A stretch of 64,000 bases of DNA from Serratia nevei (GTDB lineage Bacteria; Pseudomonadota; Gammaproteobacteria; Enterobacterales; Enterobacteriaceae): contig NZ_CP149940.1 of assembly GCF_037948395.1 (NCBI RefSeq), positions 1 through 64,000 of the forward strand, read 5' to 3'. A model generated the notes under the pieces. That model was given only the letters and a program-made list of their open reading frames with translations, was not told the DNA's origin and did no database searches. Positions 11,872 to 21,098 of this stretch are shown here, one piece after another; within the stretch, counting starts at the first letter, position 1, and every line of letters begins with the position of its first letter. Both the position numbers and the translations under genes were made by a program.

Positions 11872-11900
11872 CTCGCTTAATGAAAGGAGTTGTTCCTATG
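11872..11900 (+). promoter_or_regulatory. Second ROSE-like thermometer hairpin at ibpB
   Basis: CTCGCTT (11872-11878) pairs with AAGGAG (11884-11889), again with one bulged G in the upstream strand and a five-base loop. The ibpB ATG follows at 11898. The arrangement repeats the ibpA element, so both cistrons appear to be thermally gated. Confidence 0.65.
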
Positions 11901-12326
11901 CGTAATTACGATTTATCCCCGCTTCTGCGTCAGTGGATTGGTTTTGATAAATTGGCCAGTTCAATGGGTGGCCAGGAACCCCAAGGGTTCCCAACGTACA
12001 ACATCGAGAAAAGCGATGACAATCACTACCGCATTTCTCTGGCGCTGGCCGGTTTCCGGCAGAGCGAACTGAATATCGAAGTGGAAGGGCCGCGGTTGAC
12101 CGTCAGCGGTAAACCTACGCCGCCGGAAAAACAGGTCGAATACTTGCATCAGGGGTTGGTGTGCAAAGAGTTCCAGCTGACCTTCACCCTGGCGGAGCAT
12201 CTGCAGGTGTCCGAGGCCAAATTTGAAAATGGCCTGCTGCACATCGATCTGGTGCGTCAGGTGCCGGAAGCCTTGCAGCCGCAGCGCATCGCCATCGGTG
12301 CGACGCCGGAGCTGGAAGCCAAATAA
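11898..12326 (+). CDS. ibpB: Small heat shock protein IbpB
   Basis: The 142-residue product is the IbpB partner of IbpA, which makes IbpA-bound aggregates easier to refold. It starts [20 protein letters not shown] as in E. coli IbpB and carries the alpha-crystallin domain ([38 protein letters not shown]). I chose the ATG at 11898 because AAAGGAGT lies directly upstream; an in-frame ATG 18 bases earlier would include that ribosome binding site. A strong GC hairpin follows the stop. Confidence 0.96.
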   Translation: MRNYDLSPLLRQWIGFDKLASSMGGQEPQGFPTYNIEKSDDNHYRISLALAGFRQSELNIEVEGPRLTVSGKPTPPEKQVEYLHQGLVCKEFQLTFTLAEHLQVSEAKFENGLLHIDLVRQVPEALQPQRIAIGATPELEAK

Positions 12327-12351
12327 CCGACTGAAAAACGGTCATCATCAT

Positions 12352-12381
12352 GCGGGGGAGATCCAGACGGATCTCCCCCGC
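12352..12381 (+). terminator. Strong hairpin after ibpB
   Basis: A 13-bp perfect stem (GCGGGGGAGATCC paired with its complement) with loop AGAC lies 25 bases after the ibpB stop. There is no T tract, so it may act as an mRNA stabiliser or a weak terminator. Confidence 0.55.
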
Positions 12382-12493
12382 TGCGTTATGTGGCGCACGC
12401 CACAGTCCCCCCGTCTGTCCGATGTCATAATCCTTGTTAATTGTGTGCTTTTAACCGTGAATTCCCGTTTCAACTTTGGCAAGGATGTGACCT

Positions 12494-14152
12494 ATGAGCG
12501 ATATCGCCCTGACCGTCAGCATGTTGGCGCTGGCGGCCGTCATTGGGTTGTGGATGGGGAACTGGAAGCTGTACGGCGTTGGACTGGGCATCGGCGGCGT
12601 GCTGTTCGGCGGCATCCTGGTCGGTCACTTCGCCCAGAGCGGGCAAATCAGCCTGAACGGGGACATGCTGCACTTTATCCAGGAGTTCGGCCTGATCCTG
12701 TTCGTCTACACCATCGGTATTCAGGTCGGCCCCGGTTTCTTCTCTTCGCTGCGCGTCTCCGGTCTGCGTCTCAACGCCTTCGCGGTGCTGCTGGTGCTGA
12801 CCGGCGGCGTCGTGGCGGCGGCGGTGCACAAGCTGTTCGATGTGCCGCTGCCGATCATCCTCGGCGTGTTCTCCGGCGCGGTCACCAACACTCCGGCGCT
12901 GGGTGCCGGTCAACAAATCCTGACCGATCTCGGTTCCGATCCGGCGTTGGTGGACGGGATGGGCATGGGCTACGCCATGGCCTATCCGTTCGGCATATGC
13001 GGCATTCTGCTGGTAATGTGGCTGATCCGGCTGTTTTTCCGCATCAACATCGAGCGCGAGGCGCAGGCGTTTGAAAGCAGCCTGGGCAATCAGCGTGAGC
13101 TGCTGCACGCCATGAACGTGGCGGTGCGCAATCCCAATCTGCAGGGCATGGCGATCAAGCAGGTGCCGCTGCTCAACGGTGAAGCGATCGTCTGTTCGCG
13201 CCTCAAACGCGGGGAGCTGCTGATGGTGCCGGCGCCGCACGAGCGGCTGGAGCTTGGCGACTACCTGCATCTGGTGGGCAAACGCGAAGATCTGGAAAAT
13301 GCCCGGCTGGTGATCGGCGAAGAGGTGGACGCCTCGCTGTCGACGCGCGGCACCGCGCTGCAGGTGGTGAGGGCGGTGGTGACCAACGAGCAGGTGCTGG
13401 GCAAGAAAATCCGCGATCTGAACCTGAAGCAGAAGTATGACGTGGTGATTTCACGCCTCAACCGCGCCGGCGTGGAGCTGGTGGCCGGCAGCAACGTGAC
13501 GCTGCAGTTCGGCGACATTCTCAACCTGGTCGGTCGACCGGAGGCCATCGACGCGGTGACGGCAATCGTCGGCAACGCCCAACAAAAACTGCAGCAGGTG
13601 CAGATGCTGCCGGTCTTTATCGGCATCGGGCTCGGGGTGCTGCTCGGCTCCATTCCGCTGTTCGTGCCCGGCTTCCCGGCGGCATTGCGGCTGGGGTTGG
13701 CCGGCGGGCCGCTGGTGGCTGCGCTGATCCTGGGGCGCATCGGCAGCATCGGCAAGCTGTATTGGTTTATGCCGCCGAGCGCCAACCTGGCGCTGCGCGA
13801 ACTGGGCATCGTGCTGTTTCTGGCGGTGGTTGGATTGAAGTCGGGCGGCAACTTCATCGATACGTTGTTGCACGGCGAGGGGCTGACGTGGGTCGGGTAC
13901 GGCGCGCTGATCACCGCCATTCCGCTGCTGAGCGTCGGCATTCTGGCGCGCACGGTGGGCAAGATGAACTACCTGACGCTGTCCGGCATGTTGGCGGGAT
14001 CGATGACCGATCCGCCGGCGCTGGCCTTCGCCAACGGTCTGCATCCTACCAGCGGCGCCGCTGCGCTGTCTTACGCCACCGTGTATCCGCTGGCGATGTT
14101 CCTGCGCATCATGTCGCCGCAGCTGCTGGCGGTGCTGTTCTGGACGCTGTAA
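12494..14152 (+). CDS. yidE: Putative transporter YidE (AspT/YidE/YbjL family)
   Basis: This is a 552-residue inner-membrane protein of the aspartate:alanine antiporter-like AspT/YidE/YbjL family; the substrate of YidE is not known. Two hydrophobic duplication domains (about 1-190 and 370-552) flank two soluble TrkA-C/RCK-like domains (about 195-365), visible as repeated [15 protein letters not shown] and [15 protein letters not shown] segments. Length and N-terminus ([18 protein letters not shown]) match E. coli YidE, and the gene follows ibpAB as in E. coli. It converges on the toxin gene with an 11-base gap. Confidence 0.93.
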   Translation: MSDIALTVSMLALAAVIGLWMGNWKLYGVGLGIGGVLFGGILVGHFAQSGQISLNGDMLHFIQEFGLILFVYTIGIQVGPGFFSSLRVSGLRLNAFAVLLVLTGGVVAAAVHKLFDVPLPIILGVFSGAVTNTPALGAGQQILTDLGSDPALVDGMGMGYAMAYPFGICGILLVMWLIRLFFRINIEREAQAFESSLGNQRELLHAMNVAVRNPNLQGMAIKQVPLLNGEAIVCSRLKRGELLMVPAPHERLELGDYLHLVGKREDLENARLVIGEEVDASLSTRGTALQVVRAVVTNEQVLGKKIRDLNLKQKYDVVISRLNRAGVELVAGSNVTLQFGDILNLVGRPEAIDAVTAIVGNAQQKLQQVQMLPVFIGIGLGVLLGSIPLFVPGFPAALRLGLAGGPLVAALILGRIGSIGKLYWFMPPSANLALRELGIVLFLAVVGLKSGGNFIDTLLHGEGLTWVGYGALITAIPLLSVGILARTVGKMNYLTLSGMLAGSMTDPPALAFANGLHPTSGAAALSYATVYPLAMFLRIMSPQLLAVLFWTL

Positions 14153-14162
14153 CGCTGCCCGA

Positions 14163-14543
14163 CTACAGCCGGTAAGGCATTAACACGCCGTTGTCAGTGC
14201 CGAAATCTTTGGGGTTGCGGGAGATGAGCGTCCGGAACCCCACCTGCGCGGTGGCCCAGATAATGGCGTCCGGCAGCTTCACATGCTGTGAGTGGCGTAG
14301 TTCTACGGCGCGTTCGGCAACTTCATCGGTAATAGGCAACAGCAGGAATTGCCCTAAAAACTGGCGCGTTTTCAGCTCCAGCGCCGGCCCCTGTTTTTTG
14401 GCACCCACCATCACTTCCATCCAGGTGATGGCGCTAATAGCCGGGTTGATGTGGTATTCGGTCAGAATGTCTTTGGCTTGAGGAATGCCGTTGAGATAAT
14501 CGATCAGGATATTGGTGTCGAATAGCGCCCGTTGAACCACCAT
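14163..14543 (-). CDS. PIN-domain toxin, VapC-like ribonuclease
   Basis: The 126-residue product has the PIN-domain pattern: an early DTNILIDYLNG (catalytic Asp at about 9), a conserved Glu in ITWMEVMVG, and a late Asp in KLPDAIIWATA. This is the acidic site of metal-dependent RNases such as VapC toxins. The ATG overlaps the antitoxin TAA by one base (TAATG), with GAGGAG upstream, which decides the start; an in-frame GTG lies three codons earlier. It is the second gene of a two-gene toxin-antitoxin operon. The RNA target is unknown. Confidence 0.88.
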   Translation of the reverse strand: MVVQRALFDTNILIDYLNGIPQAKDILTEYHINPAISAITWMEVMVGAKKQGPALELKTRQFLGQFLLLPITDEVAERAVELRHSQHVKLPDAIIWATAQVGFRTLISRNPKDFGTDNGVLMPYRL

Positions 14544-14764
14544 TATTCCCACTCCTCGCGCTGACGATTTTCGTAGTCTACGCCATCGCCCATTGCCCCG
14601 GACCAGAGCCCGAAAGCATTGCTGGGATCTTCAACGTGGTTCTCCGTCAGATAACGGGAGACGGCCTGACGGATGATTTCGGCCCGGGGAACGTGGCGGA
14701 TATTTTTCAGATTGTCGAGCTGCCGCAGGTCTTCTTCAGGTAAATCGATCACGATGCGGGTCAT
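14543..14764 (-). CDS. Ribbon-helix-helix antitoxin of the PIN toxin
   Basis: The 73-residue product begins with the DNA-binding strand MTRIVIDLPEEDLRQLD and a helix pair ending AEIIRQAVSRYLTEN, characteristic of the CopG/Arc ribbon-helix-helix fold. The C-terminal half (about 45-73, acidic and Trp-containing) is the likely toxin-binding tail. A GGAGG motif lies 8 bases upstream of the ATG. It is predicted to neutralise the PIN protein and, with it, to repress the operon through the palindrome just upstream. Confidence 0.88.
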   Translation of the reverse strand: MTRIVIDLPEEDLRQLDNLKNIRHVPRAEIIRQAVSRYLTENHVEDPSNAFGLWSGAMGDGVDYENRQREEWE

Positions 14765-14781
14765 CGCTAGCCCTCCAAAAA

Positions 14782-14813
14782 AAAGATATACGATATATGC
14801 ATCGTATATCTTT
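14782..14813 (-). promoter_or_regulatory. Palindromic operator of the PIN/RHH module
   Basis: Two perfect 13-base inverted arms (AAAGATATACGAT and its complement) are separated by six bases and end 18 bases upstream of the antitoxin ATG. AT-rich promoter elements lie within it, so binding would block transcription. Confidence 0.75.
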
Positions 14814-14839
14814 ATCGGTCGATTTTCAATCAGCTGGCG

Positions 14840-16090
14840 TTAGCCTTCCTGATGCGCGCGTTCGATCTCTTCCGCCAGGATCGCCACGCCGCGCTCGATT
14901 TTCTCCGGGTCGGGCACGTAGTTCATGCGCATGCACTGGTGGGTGTGCGGCCAGTCGTGCTCCAGCCCCGGGAAGAAGTAGTGGCCTGGCACCATCAGCA
15001 CGCCACGCTTTTTCAGGCGCTGATACAGCACTTCGGTGGTGATCGGCAGATCCTTGAACCACAGCCAGAGGAAGATAGCCCCTTCCGGTTTGTGGATCAG
15101 GCAGCGCTCCGGCGGCAGGTAGCGGCGGATAATCTCGATGGTGTGCTCGACGCGCTGTTTGTAGAACGGGCGAATCACCTCGTTCGACAGGCGCAGCAGA
15201 TCGCCGCGTGCGATCATTTCCGTCGCCATCGCCGGCCCCATGCTGCCCGGCGACAGGCTGATGATGCCGTTCATGTTGGTCAGCGCGGTGATCACCTTCT
15301 CGTCGGCGATCACGATGCCGCAGCGCGAGCCCGGCAGGCCGAGCTTGGACAGGCTCATGCACAGGATGGTGTTCGGGTTCCACAGCGGCGTGGCGTCGCT
15401 GAAGATGATGCCGGGGAAAGGCACGCCGTAGGCGTTGTCGATCACCAGCGGAATATCGCGCTGCTGTGCCAGCAGGTCGAGCTTCATCAGCTCTTCGTCG
15501 GTGATCACGTTGCCGGTCGGGTTGGTCGGCCGTGAAACGCAGATCATGCCGATGTCGTCGCCGATGGTGAGGTGTTCGAAATCAACGTGATACTTGAACT
15601 GGCCGTCCGGCAGCAGCTCGATGTTCGGCTTGGCGGAGACGAACAGCCCTTCGTCCAGCCCGGCGTCGGCATAGCCGATATATTCCGGCGCCAATGGGAA
15701 CAGCACGCGGCGGCGCGAACCGTCGGCATAGCGGCCGGCGAACAGGTTGAACAAGTAGAAAAACGCGCTTTGGCTGCCGTTCGTCAGTGCAATATTCTGT
15801 GGCGAAATCTCCCAGCCGAGCTCGTCACGCAGCAGATTGGCCAGCGCTTTCAGCAGCGCGTCCTTGCCTTGCGGGCCGTCGTAGTTGCACAGCGCTTCGG
15901 TCAGTTTGCCCTGATCGAGCATCTCCTGGCACAGCTGTTTGAAGTAGGCTTCCATCTCTGGGATCTGCGCCGGGTTGCCGCCGCCGAGCATGATGGCACC
16001 GGGGGTGCGCAGGCCTTCGTTCAGGTCGTCCATCAAACGGGTAATGCCCGCATAACGGGTAAATTTTTCGCCGAAAAGTGAGAAAGTCAT
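14840..16090 (-). CDS. avtA: Valine-pyruvate aminotransferase
   Basis: AvtA (transaminase C) interconverts valine plus pyruvate with 2-oxoisovalerate plus alanine, using PLP. The 416-residue product is a fold-type I aminotransferase. Its features are SRPTNPTGN, the PLP-phosphate/Asp region VIDNAYGVPFP, the Schiff-base lysine in MSLSKLGLPGSR, and a C-terminal substrate-binding arginine region near CMRMNYVPDP. I chose the ATG giving MTFSLFGEKFTRYAG, which matches E. coli AvtA; the longer frame extends into sequence with no resemblance. As in E. coli it is adjacent to malS, here downstream on the same strand with 135 bases between. Confidence 0.96.
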   Translation of the reverse strand: MTFSLFGEKFTRYAGITRLMDDLNEGLRTPGAIMLGGGNPAQIPEMEAYFKQLCQEMLDQGKLTEALCNYDGPQGKDALLKALANLLRDELGWEISPQNIALTNGSQSAFFYLFNLFAGRYADGSRRRVLFPLAPEYIGYADAGLDEGLFVSAKPNIELLPDGQFKYHVDFEHLTIGDDIGMICVSRPTNPTGNVITDEELMKLDLLAQQRDIPLVIDNAYGVPFPGIIFSDATPLWNPNTILCMSLSKLGLPGSRCGIVIADEKVITALTNMNGIISLSPGSMGPAMATEMIARGDLLRLSNEVIRPFYKQRVEHTIEIIRRYLPPERCLIHKPEGAIFLWLWFKDLPITTEVLYQRLKKRGVLMVPGHYFFPGLEHDWPHTHQCMRMNYVPDPEKIERGVAILAEEIERAHQEG

Positions 16091-16225
16091 AGGTGCAGCA
16101 GTACTGTTTCTTAGCAGGTAATCCCCCACCATACCGCCAGACAAATCCCGCTGCAACGCGGCCGACAAATCGACCAATGGGCACAAACTTCGCCCATTGG
16201 CCGATTAGCAGCATATTACGCTGGA

Positions 16226-18289
16226 TTATTGTGACCGTTCGCCGGCCCACACCACCATCACCTTATCGTCGCCGAGCCGGCGGCTGAAGGCGTAGTAGGC
16301 GGCGTGCGGCTGCGGGGTTTGCACGCCGCCGCCGATCGCCGGGTGGCGAGCGCGGAACTGCCCCAACCGTTGCCAGTGGGCCAGCAGCGGGGCTTTTTCC
16401 CCCTGCAGCTCGCGCCAGTTCATGTCGGAGCGGGTGCCCTGCAGCGGATCGGAACCGGTTGGGCCGAGCGGGCGGCCGCTTTCATCGCCGTAGTAAATCT
16501 GCACCGCGCCCGGCGCCAGCAACAGCAGGTTCGCCGCCCGCTGTTGCAGCGGCAGCGAGCCTTTGGCGTCGCTGGCGAAGAACAGCCGGGTGTCATGTGA
16601 AGAGAGGTAGCTCAGCACGTTGAAATCCTGCAGCCGCTCGGCCATCTGCCGGTAGGTGGCGTCGATGTCGGCGAAGCAGCCCAATGCCTGCGCCGCCTGG
16701 TCCTGGAAGTCGAAGTTGATCATCGCGTCGAAGCCGTTTTGGTAATAGTCGCTTTTCATCACCCCGTGGCCCCAGGCCTCGCCGGTCATCCAAAACGGCG
16801 CGTCATCCAGCGCCTGCTGCGGATGCTCCGCTTTCCACGCCGCTAATGCCGCCGTGGCGCGCTGTTTCAACAGCGCCAGCGTCGGTTTTTCCACGTGCTT
16901 GGCGGTATCGACGCGGAAACCGTCGATGCCGTAATCGCGCACCCACTGGCTGAGCCAGACGGTCAGGTAATCGCGGGTGGTGGCGCCGGGAATGTCGCGC
17001 GCGGCGGTGTCGGGTTTGTGGCGATAGAACAGCGGCAGGCCGCTGGCGCCGGGCGCTTCGGTTTTGATGTCCGGCAGGAAGGCCAGCGACATCGTCAGGT
17101 CGTCATAGCCCGGTGAGTCATAGTCGCTGATGTCGGTGCGGATCCAGTTTTTCCCCCACCATTGGCGCCAGCCCGCTTTGTCGCTGAAGTTGATGTAGTC
17201 GTTGAAGCTGTGCCAGTTTTGCCCCGGTCCGGGGCGCCAGTCGCTCCAGTTTTTCCCCAGGGTTTTCTCCACCTCTGTACCTTGCAGATACAGCGAGCCG
17301 AAGTGGAACGTCTGCATATCCGCCAGCGTGGCGTAACCGACATGGTTCACCACCACGTCGAACAGAATGCGAATGCCGCGCCGATGCGCCTGCTCGACCA
17401 GCGTGCGCAGCTCCTGTTCGGTGCCCATGTTGGCGTCGAGGCGAGTCCAGTCCAGCGCGTAATAGCCGTGATAGGCGTAATGCGGGAAATCGCCTTTGGT
17501 GCCGCCGCCAACCCAGCCGTGGATCTGCTCCAGCGGCGAGCTGATCCACAAGGCGTTGACGCCCAGCTGCTGCAGATAATCCAGCTTCTGCGTCAGGCCG
17601 GCCAGATCGCCGCCGTGAAAGGTGCCTATTTCCTGCAGGCCGTCGCTGCGGCGCCCGTAGCTGTGGTCATTGGCCGGGTTGCCGTTCTCAAAGCGATCGG
17701 TCAGCACGAAGTAAACCGTGGCGTTATGCCAGCTGAACGCCGCCGGTTTCGCCGTGGCGGCGGATTCCAGCAGCAACAGGCCGCCGCTGGCGGCGGCGGG
17801 CTGCAGCGTGATTTTCCCCTGGCTCACCTGCGCCGTTTGACCGGAATAGAAATCGCGCAGCGTTTCGCCTTCGGCGAAGGTGGAGGCGACGTCGACCGTG
17901 ACCGGCTTGCCGTCCCAGCGCGGGCAGCTGCGGACGGCAACGGCGGTGCTTTCCGGCGCGCTGCTCAGGCTGAGCTGCAGCGTCGGCGTGCCGCTGCGGG
18001 TGTCGATACGCACCTGATAGTCGCCGGCGCGGAACTGCCGCCAGCTGACCGGCGGATGAGTGCCGCAGGGCTGCAGCGACAGCGTCTGGTTAAGCTTCAC
18101 CGCCTCGGCCGGCTGCCAGCAATGGTTATCCTGATACAGCCGCAGCGGCAGCTGGCCTTTGGGCAGCGCGGCCTGGCTGGCGAACAGCCCGGCGGCCGTT
18201 TCGTCGAAGGCCGGGAAGCCCGGCAGCGTCCAGCCGGCCAGCGCCGAAGGCGACAGCAGCATCAACAAGGGCAGGGGTAACAGTTTCAT
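16226..18289 (-). CDS. malS: Periplasmic alpha-amylase MalS
   Basis: MalS is a periplasmic glycoside hydrolase family 13 enzyme that trims maltodextrins. The 687-residue product has a cleavable Sec signal (MKLLPLPLLMLLSPSALA, about 1-18), an N-terminal beta-rich region, and a GH13 barrel. The nucleophile Asp is in GFRVDTAKH, the acid/base Glu in MTGEAWG, the third catalytic Asp in SSHDTRLF, and DVVNHVG marks region I. The length is close to E. coli MalS. GGAGAG precedes the ATG. A MalT-box-like site lies about 75 bases upstream, consistent with maltose regulation. Confidence 0.95.
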   Translation of the reverse strand: MKLLPLPLLMLLSPSALAGWTLPGFPAFDETAAGLFASQAALPKGQLPLRLYQDNHCWQPAEAVKLNQTLSLQPCGTHPPVSWRQFRAGDYQVRIDTRSGTPTLQLSLSSAPESTAVAVRSCPRWDGKPVTVDVASTFAEGETLRDFYSGQTAQVSQGKITLQPAAASGGLLLLESAATAKPAAFSWHNATVYFVLTDRFENGNPANDHSYGRRSDGLQEIGTFHGGDLAGLTQKLDYLQQLGVNALWISSPLEQIHGWVGGGTKGDFPHYAYHGYYALDWTRLDANMGTEQELRTLVEQAHRRGIRILFDVVVNHVGYATLADMQTFHFGSLYLQGTEVEKTLGKNWSDWRPGPGQNWHSFNDYINFSDKAGWRQWWGKNWIRTDISDYDSPGYDDLTMSLAFLPDIKTEAPGASGLPLFYRHKPDTAARDIPGATTRDYLTVWLSQWVRDYGIDGFRVDTAKHVEKPTLALLKQRATAALAAWKAEHPQQALDDAPFWMTGEAWGHGVMKSDYYQNGFDAMINFDFQDQAAQALGCFADIDATYRQMAERLQDFNVLSYLSSHDTRLFFASDAKGSLPLQQRAANLLLLAPGAVQIYYGDESGRPLGPTGSDPLQGTRSDMNWRELQGEKAPLLAHWQRLGQFRARHPAIGGGVQTPQPHAAYYAFSRRLGDDKVMVVWAGERSQ

Positions 18290-18362
18290 GGCTCTCCTTA
18301 CGCGCGGCAGGAAGCGTTTTTTCGCAGGGTAGCGCCCAGTGTGGCAAACGGTGGAAAAATGG

Positions 18363-18372
18363 CCTCCTCCCT
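18363..18372 (-). promoter_or_regulatory. Putative MalT box upstream of malS
   Basis: On the minus strand this reads AGGGAGGAGG, nine of ten matches to the MalT box GGGGA(T/G)GAGG, about 75 bases before the malS start. It is a single copy in a purine-rich stretch, so it could be chance. Confidence 0.4.
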
Positions 18373-18485
18373 GCGGGGGGTTTTCGGGGGTGGAGAGGAA
18401 GGGCGGAGCGTTTTCGGATTGATTCGGCTTGGCTTTGCGCGCGCGCTGCGGCAGATTAAACGATGAACATCAAAGGAGGTTAGCG

Positions 18486-18638
18486 ATGACGGACAAAAAC
18501 TGGCGAGAAGAGATCGTTCAGGCAATTCAGGATGCCGAATTGCAGCACTTCGCCGAAGAACATCAGCTGCAGGCGCTGTTCGCACCGCAGCAGGAAGAGC
18601 AACACGGCCGGTTATCCGCAGAGCACCGGCCGCGCTGA
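18486..18638 (+). CDS. Small hypothetical protein, 50 residues
   Basis: This short frame is preceded by a near-perfect Shine-Dalgarno (AAAGGAGGT) 6 bases before the ATG. The product is charged and Gln/Glu/His-rich (MTDKNWREEIVQAIQDAE, then LFAPQQEEQHG). It has no signal peptide or membrane segment and is predicted to be mostly helical. It is divergent from malS and ends one base before the convergent kguD. No family was recognised. The ribosome binding site is the main support. Confidence 0.6.
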   Translation: MTDKNWREEIVQAIQDAELQHFAEEHQLQALFAPQQEEQHGRLSAEHRPR

Positions 18639-18639
18639 G

Positions 18640-19617
18640 TTATTTCCGCAACAGCTGCGGGTTGACGCAGTTTTCTTTCACCGTGCCGGTCAACGCGGCG
18701 ATCAAATTATCCACCGCGCAGGCGGCCATGCCGTAGCGCGTTTCATGGGTGGCGGAGCCGATGTGCGGCAACGCCACCACGTTCGGCATGCTGAGCAGCG
18801 GCGAGTTGGCCGGCAGCGGCTCTTTCTCGAACACGTCCAACCCGGCGGCGTGGATCACGCCGTTTTGCAGCGCTTCGATCAGCGCCTGCTCATCCACCAC
18901 CGGCCCGCGGCCGGCGTTGATCAGAATGCCGCTTTTCTTCATTTTCGCCAGCTGTTCGCGGCCGATCATGTGGAAGGTTTGTTCGGTCAGCGGCAGCGTG
19001 ATGCAAACGAAATCCGACTCGGCCAGCAGGGTGTCCAGATCGCAGCGGCGCGCGTTGAAGCGCTGTTCCGCCTCTTCATGCGTGCGGCGGGCGTTGTACA
19101 GCACCGGCATGCCGAAGCCGAAATGCGCGCGCTGCGCCAGCGCCAGGCCGATGCGCCCCATGCCGAGGATGCCGATGGTTTTATGGTGCACGTCGACGCC
19201 GAACCAGTCCGGCCCGATGCTGCCGCGCCATTCGCCGGCCTTCACCCGCTCGGCCACTTCCACCACCCGGCGCGCGGTCGCCAGCACCAGGCTCATGATG
19301 GTGTCGGCGACGGTTTCGGTCAGCACCGTCGGGGTGTGCATCAGCAGCACGTTATGGGCGTTGAGCGCCTCGACGTCGAAGTTGTCGTAGCCGACGGAAA
19401 CGGTCGAGGCCGCGCGCAGTTTGGGTGCCTGCTGCAGGAAGGCTTCGTCAATTTTACCGCCGGAACCGATGATCCCTTCGGCCTGCTGCAGCGCCTGGCG
19501 CAGTTCGTCGCGGTTCTCCGGCTGCAGGCCGTTGAAGGCGTGCACGGTGAAGTGCTGTTCCAGACGTTCACGCAGATCGGCAGGCAGGCTTTTGTACAAT
19601 ACGATAGAAGGCTTCAT
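18640..19617 (-). CDS. kguD: 2-ketogluconate 6-phosphate reductase (KguD/GhrB family)
   Basis: The 325-residue product is a D-isomer-specific 2-hydroxyacid dehydrogenase. Its NAD(P)-binding motif is [15 protein letters not shown], the catalytic Arg lies in [11 protein letters not shown], and the catalytic His in [12 protein letters not shown]. By sequence it is very close to E. coli GhrB (glyoxylate/2-ketogluconate reductase). Its place as last gene of a kguE-kguK-kguT-kguD operon points to reduction of 2-keto-6-phosphogluconate to 6-phosphogluconate. The start giving [15 protein letters not shown] matches the family. Both names describe the same subfamily; context decides kguD. Confidence 0.85.
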   Translation of the reverse strand: MKPSIVLYKSLPADLRERLEQHFTVHAFNGLQPENRDELRQALQQAEGIIGSGGKIDEAFLQQAPKLRAASTVSVGYDNFDVEALNAHNVLLMHTPTVLTETVADTIMSLVLATARRVVEVAERVKAGEWRGSIGPDWFGVDVHHKTIGILGMGRIGLALAQRAHFGFGMPVLYNARRTHEEAEQRFNARRCDLDTLLAESDFVCITLPLTEQTFHMIGREQLAKMKKSGILINAGRGPVVDEQALIEALQNGVIHAAGLDVFEKEPLPANSPLLSMPNVVALPHIGSATHETRYGMAACAVDNLIAALTGTVKENCVNPQLLRK

Positions 19618-19690
19618 CACGAACTCCAGCTGGGCCAAAGGGGGCATGGCGCCCCCCCGGTTGGGTTAACAGATAAAAAGTATAACCGGA

Positions 19691-20959
19691 TCAAGCCAAT
19701 TGTGGCTGGATCTCGTTGCGGGCGGGTTTGACGATCAGCGTCAGCACCACCGCCACCACCAGTGCGATGGCCATAAACATGTAAGAGGCCGCCGGGCTGC
19801 CGGTGGCGCCATTCAGATAGCCGACGAACCACGAACCGAAGAACGACCCCAGCGCGCCCATGCTGTTGATCAGCGCCATGGCGCCCCCGGCGACGTTTTT
19901 CGGCAGCATTTCCGGAATGATGGCGAAGAACGGCCCGTAGGGGGCGTACATCGCGGCGCCGGCGACCACCAGCAGGCCGTAGGAGATCCAGAAGTGGTTG
20001 GTGCCGACGGCGTAAGAGCCGAAGAACGCCAGCGCGCCGATCAGTAGCAGCGGCCAGACGAACAGCTTGCGGTTTTGCATTTTGTCCGACGCCCAGGAGA
20101 CCACGATCATGGCGATGGTCGCCGCCAGGTAAGGCACCGCCGACAGCCAGCCGGCTTCCACCATGCCCATCTGCATGCCGCTGCGCAGGATAGAAGGCAG
20201 CCACAGCACGAAGCCGTACACGCCGATGCTCCAGGCGAAGTACTGCACGCACAGCAGGATCACGTTGCGCGAACGGAAGGCTTCGCCGTAGTTGCGCACG
20301 GCCTTGATGCCTTTCTGCTCTTCGTCCAGCTGCTGTTGCAGCGCCTGTTTCTCCTCGACGCTTAGCCAGCCGGCCTGCGCCGGTTTGTCTTTCGCCAGCA
20401 CCCACCAGCAGAACGCCCAGATAACCGCCGGAATGCCCTCGATGATGAACATTTCACGCCAGCCGAAGGCGTGGATCAGGTAGCCGGACACCACCGACAT
20501 CCACAGCACCGTCACCGGGTTGCCGAGGATCAGGAAGGTATTGGCGCGTGAGCGCTCCGATTTGGTGAACCAGTTGCTGATGTAGATCAGCATCGCCGGC
20601 ATCACCGCCGCTTCCACCACGCCGAGGATAAAGCGGATGGCGGCCAACATCGGGATATTGCTGACCACGCCGGTCAGCGAGGCGCAACCGCCCCACAGGA
20701 TCAGGCACCAGAAGATCAATTTTTTGACGCTGCGGCGTTCGGCGTAGATGGCGCCGGGAATTTGGAAGAAGAAATAACCGAGGAAAAACAGCGCACCCAG
20801 CAGCGAGGCCATGCCTTTGGTGATGCCGAGATCTTCATTGATGCCGGCGGCAGAGGCGAAGCTGAAGTTGGCGCGATCGAGATAGGCCAGGCTGTAGGTG
20901 ATAAACACGATGGGCATGATGTACCACCAGCGTTTGGCCGCGACAGTCGCTTTGTTCAT
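19691..20959 (-). CDS. kguT: 2-ketogluconate transporter, MFS anion:cation symporter family
   Basis: This is a 422-residue inner-membrane major facilitator with about 12 hydrophobic segments. The N-terminal half has LAYLDRANFSFA, typical of the anion:cation symporter family (hexuronate, tartrate and ketogluconate carriers), followed by LGALFFLGYFFFQIPG. It lies between kguK and kguD in the same direction, so 2-ketogluconate is the likely substrate; this is contextual inference. The spacing to kguK is 139 bases, which leaves room for a hairpin or internal promoter. Confidence 0.85.
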   Translation of the reverse strand: MNKATVAAKRWWYIMPIVFITYSLAYLDRANFSFASAAGINEDLGITKGMASLLGALFFLGYFFFQIPGAIYAERRSVKKLIFWCLILWGGCASLTGVVSNIPMLAAIRFILGVVEAAVMPAMLIYISNWFTKSERSRANTFLILGNPVTVLWMSVVSGYLIHAFGWREMFIIEGIPAVIWAFCWWVLAKDKPAQAGWLSVEEKQALQQQLDEEQKGIKAVRNYGEAFRSRNVILLCVQYFAWSIGVYGFVLWLPSILRSGMQMGMVEAGWLSAVPYLAATIAMIVVSWASDKMQNRKLFVWPLLLIGALAFFGSYAVGTNHFWISYGLLVVAGAAMYAPYGPFFAIIPEMLPKNVAGGAMALINSMGALGSFFGSWFVGYLNGATGSPAASYMFMAIALVVAVVLTLIVKPARNEIQPQLA

Positions 20960-21098
20960 GTTCAGTATCCTTCAGTGGTGTTGCATCCCCTTCGCCCGGC
21001 ACGCTGGGCATGCAAGACAAAGGGGCAGATGCTCTCCCGACGCGTCCCGGTTGTAGGGCCAGAGGCTGACGTCATGCGGAGAAGTCGTTTTTTTATTG

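Noticed and set aside
12223..13074. Plus-strand frame running from ibpB into yidE
   Set aside because: It overlaps two well-supported genes in another frame, with low-complexity Arg-rich translation.
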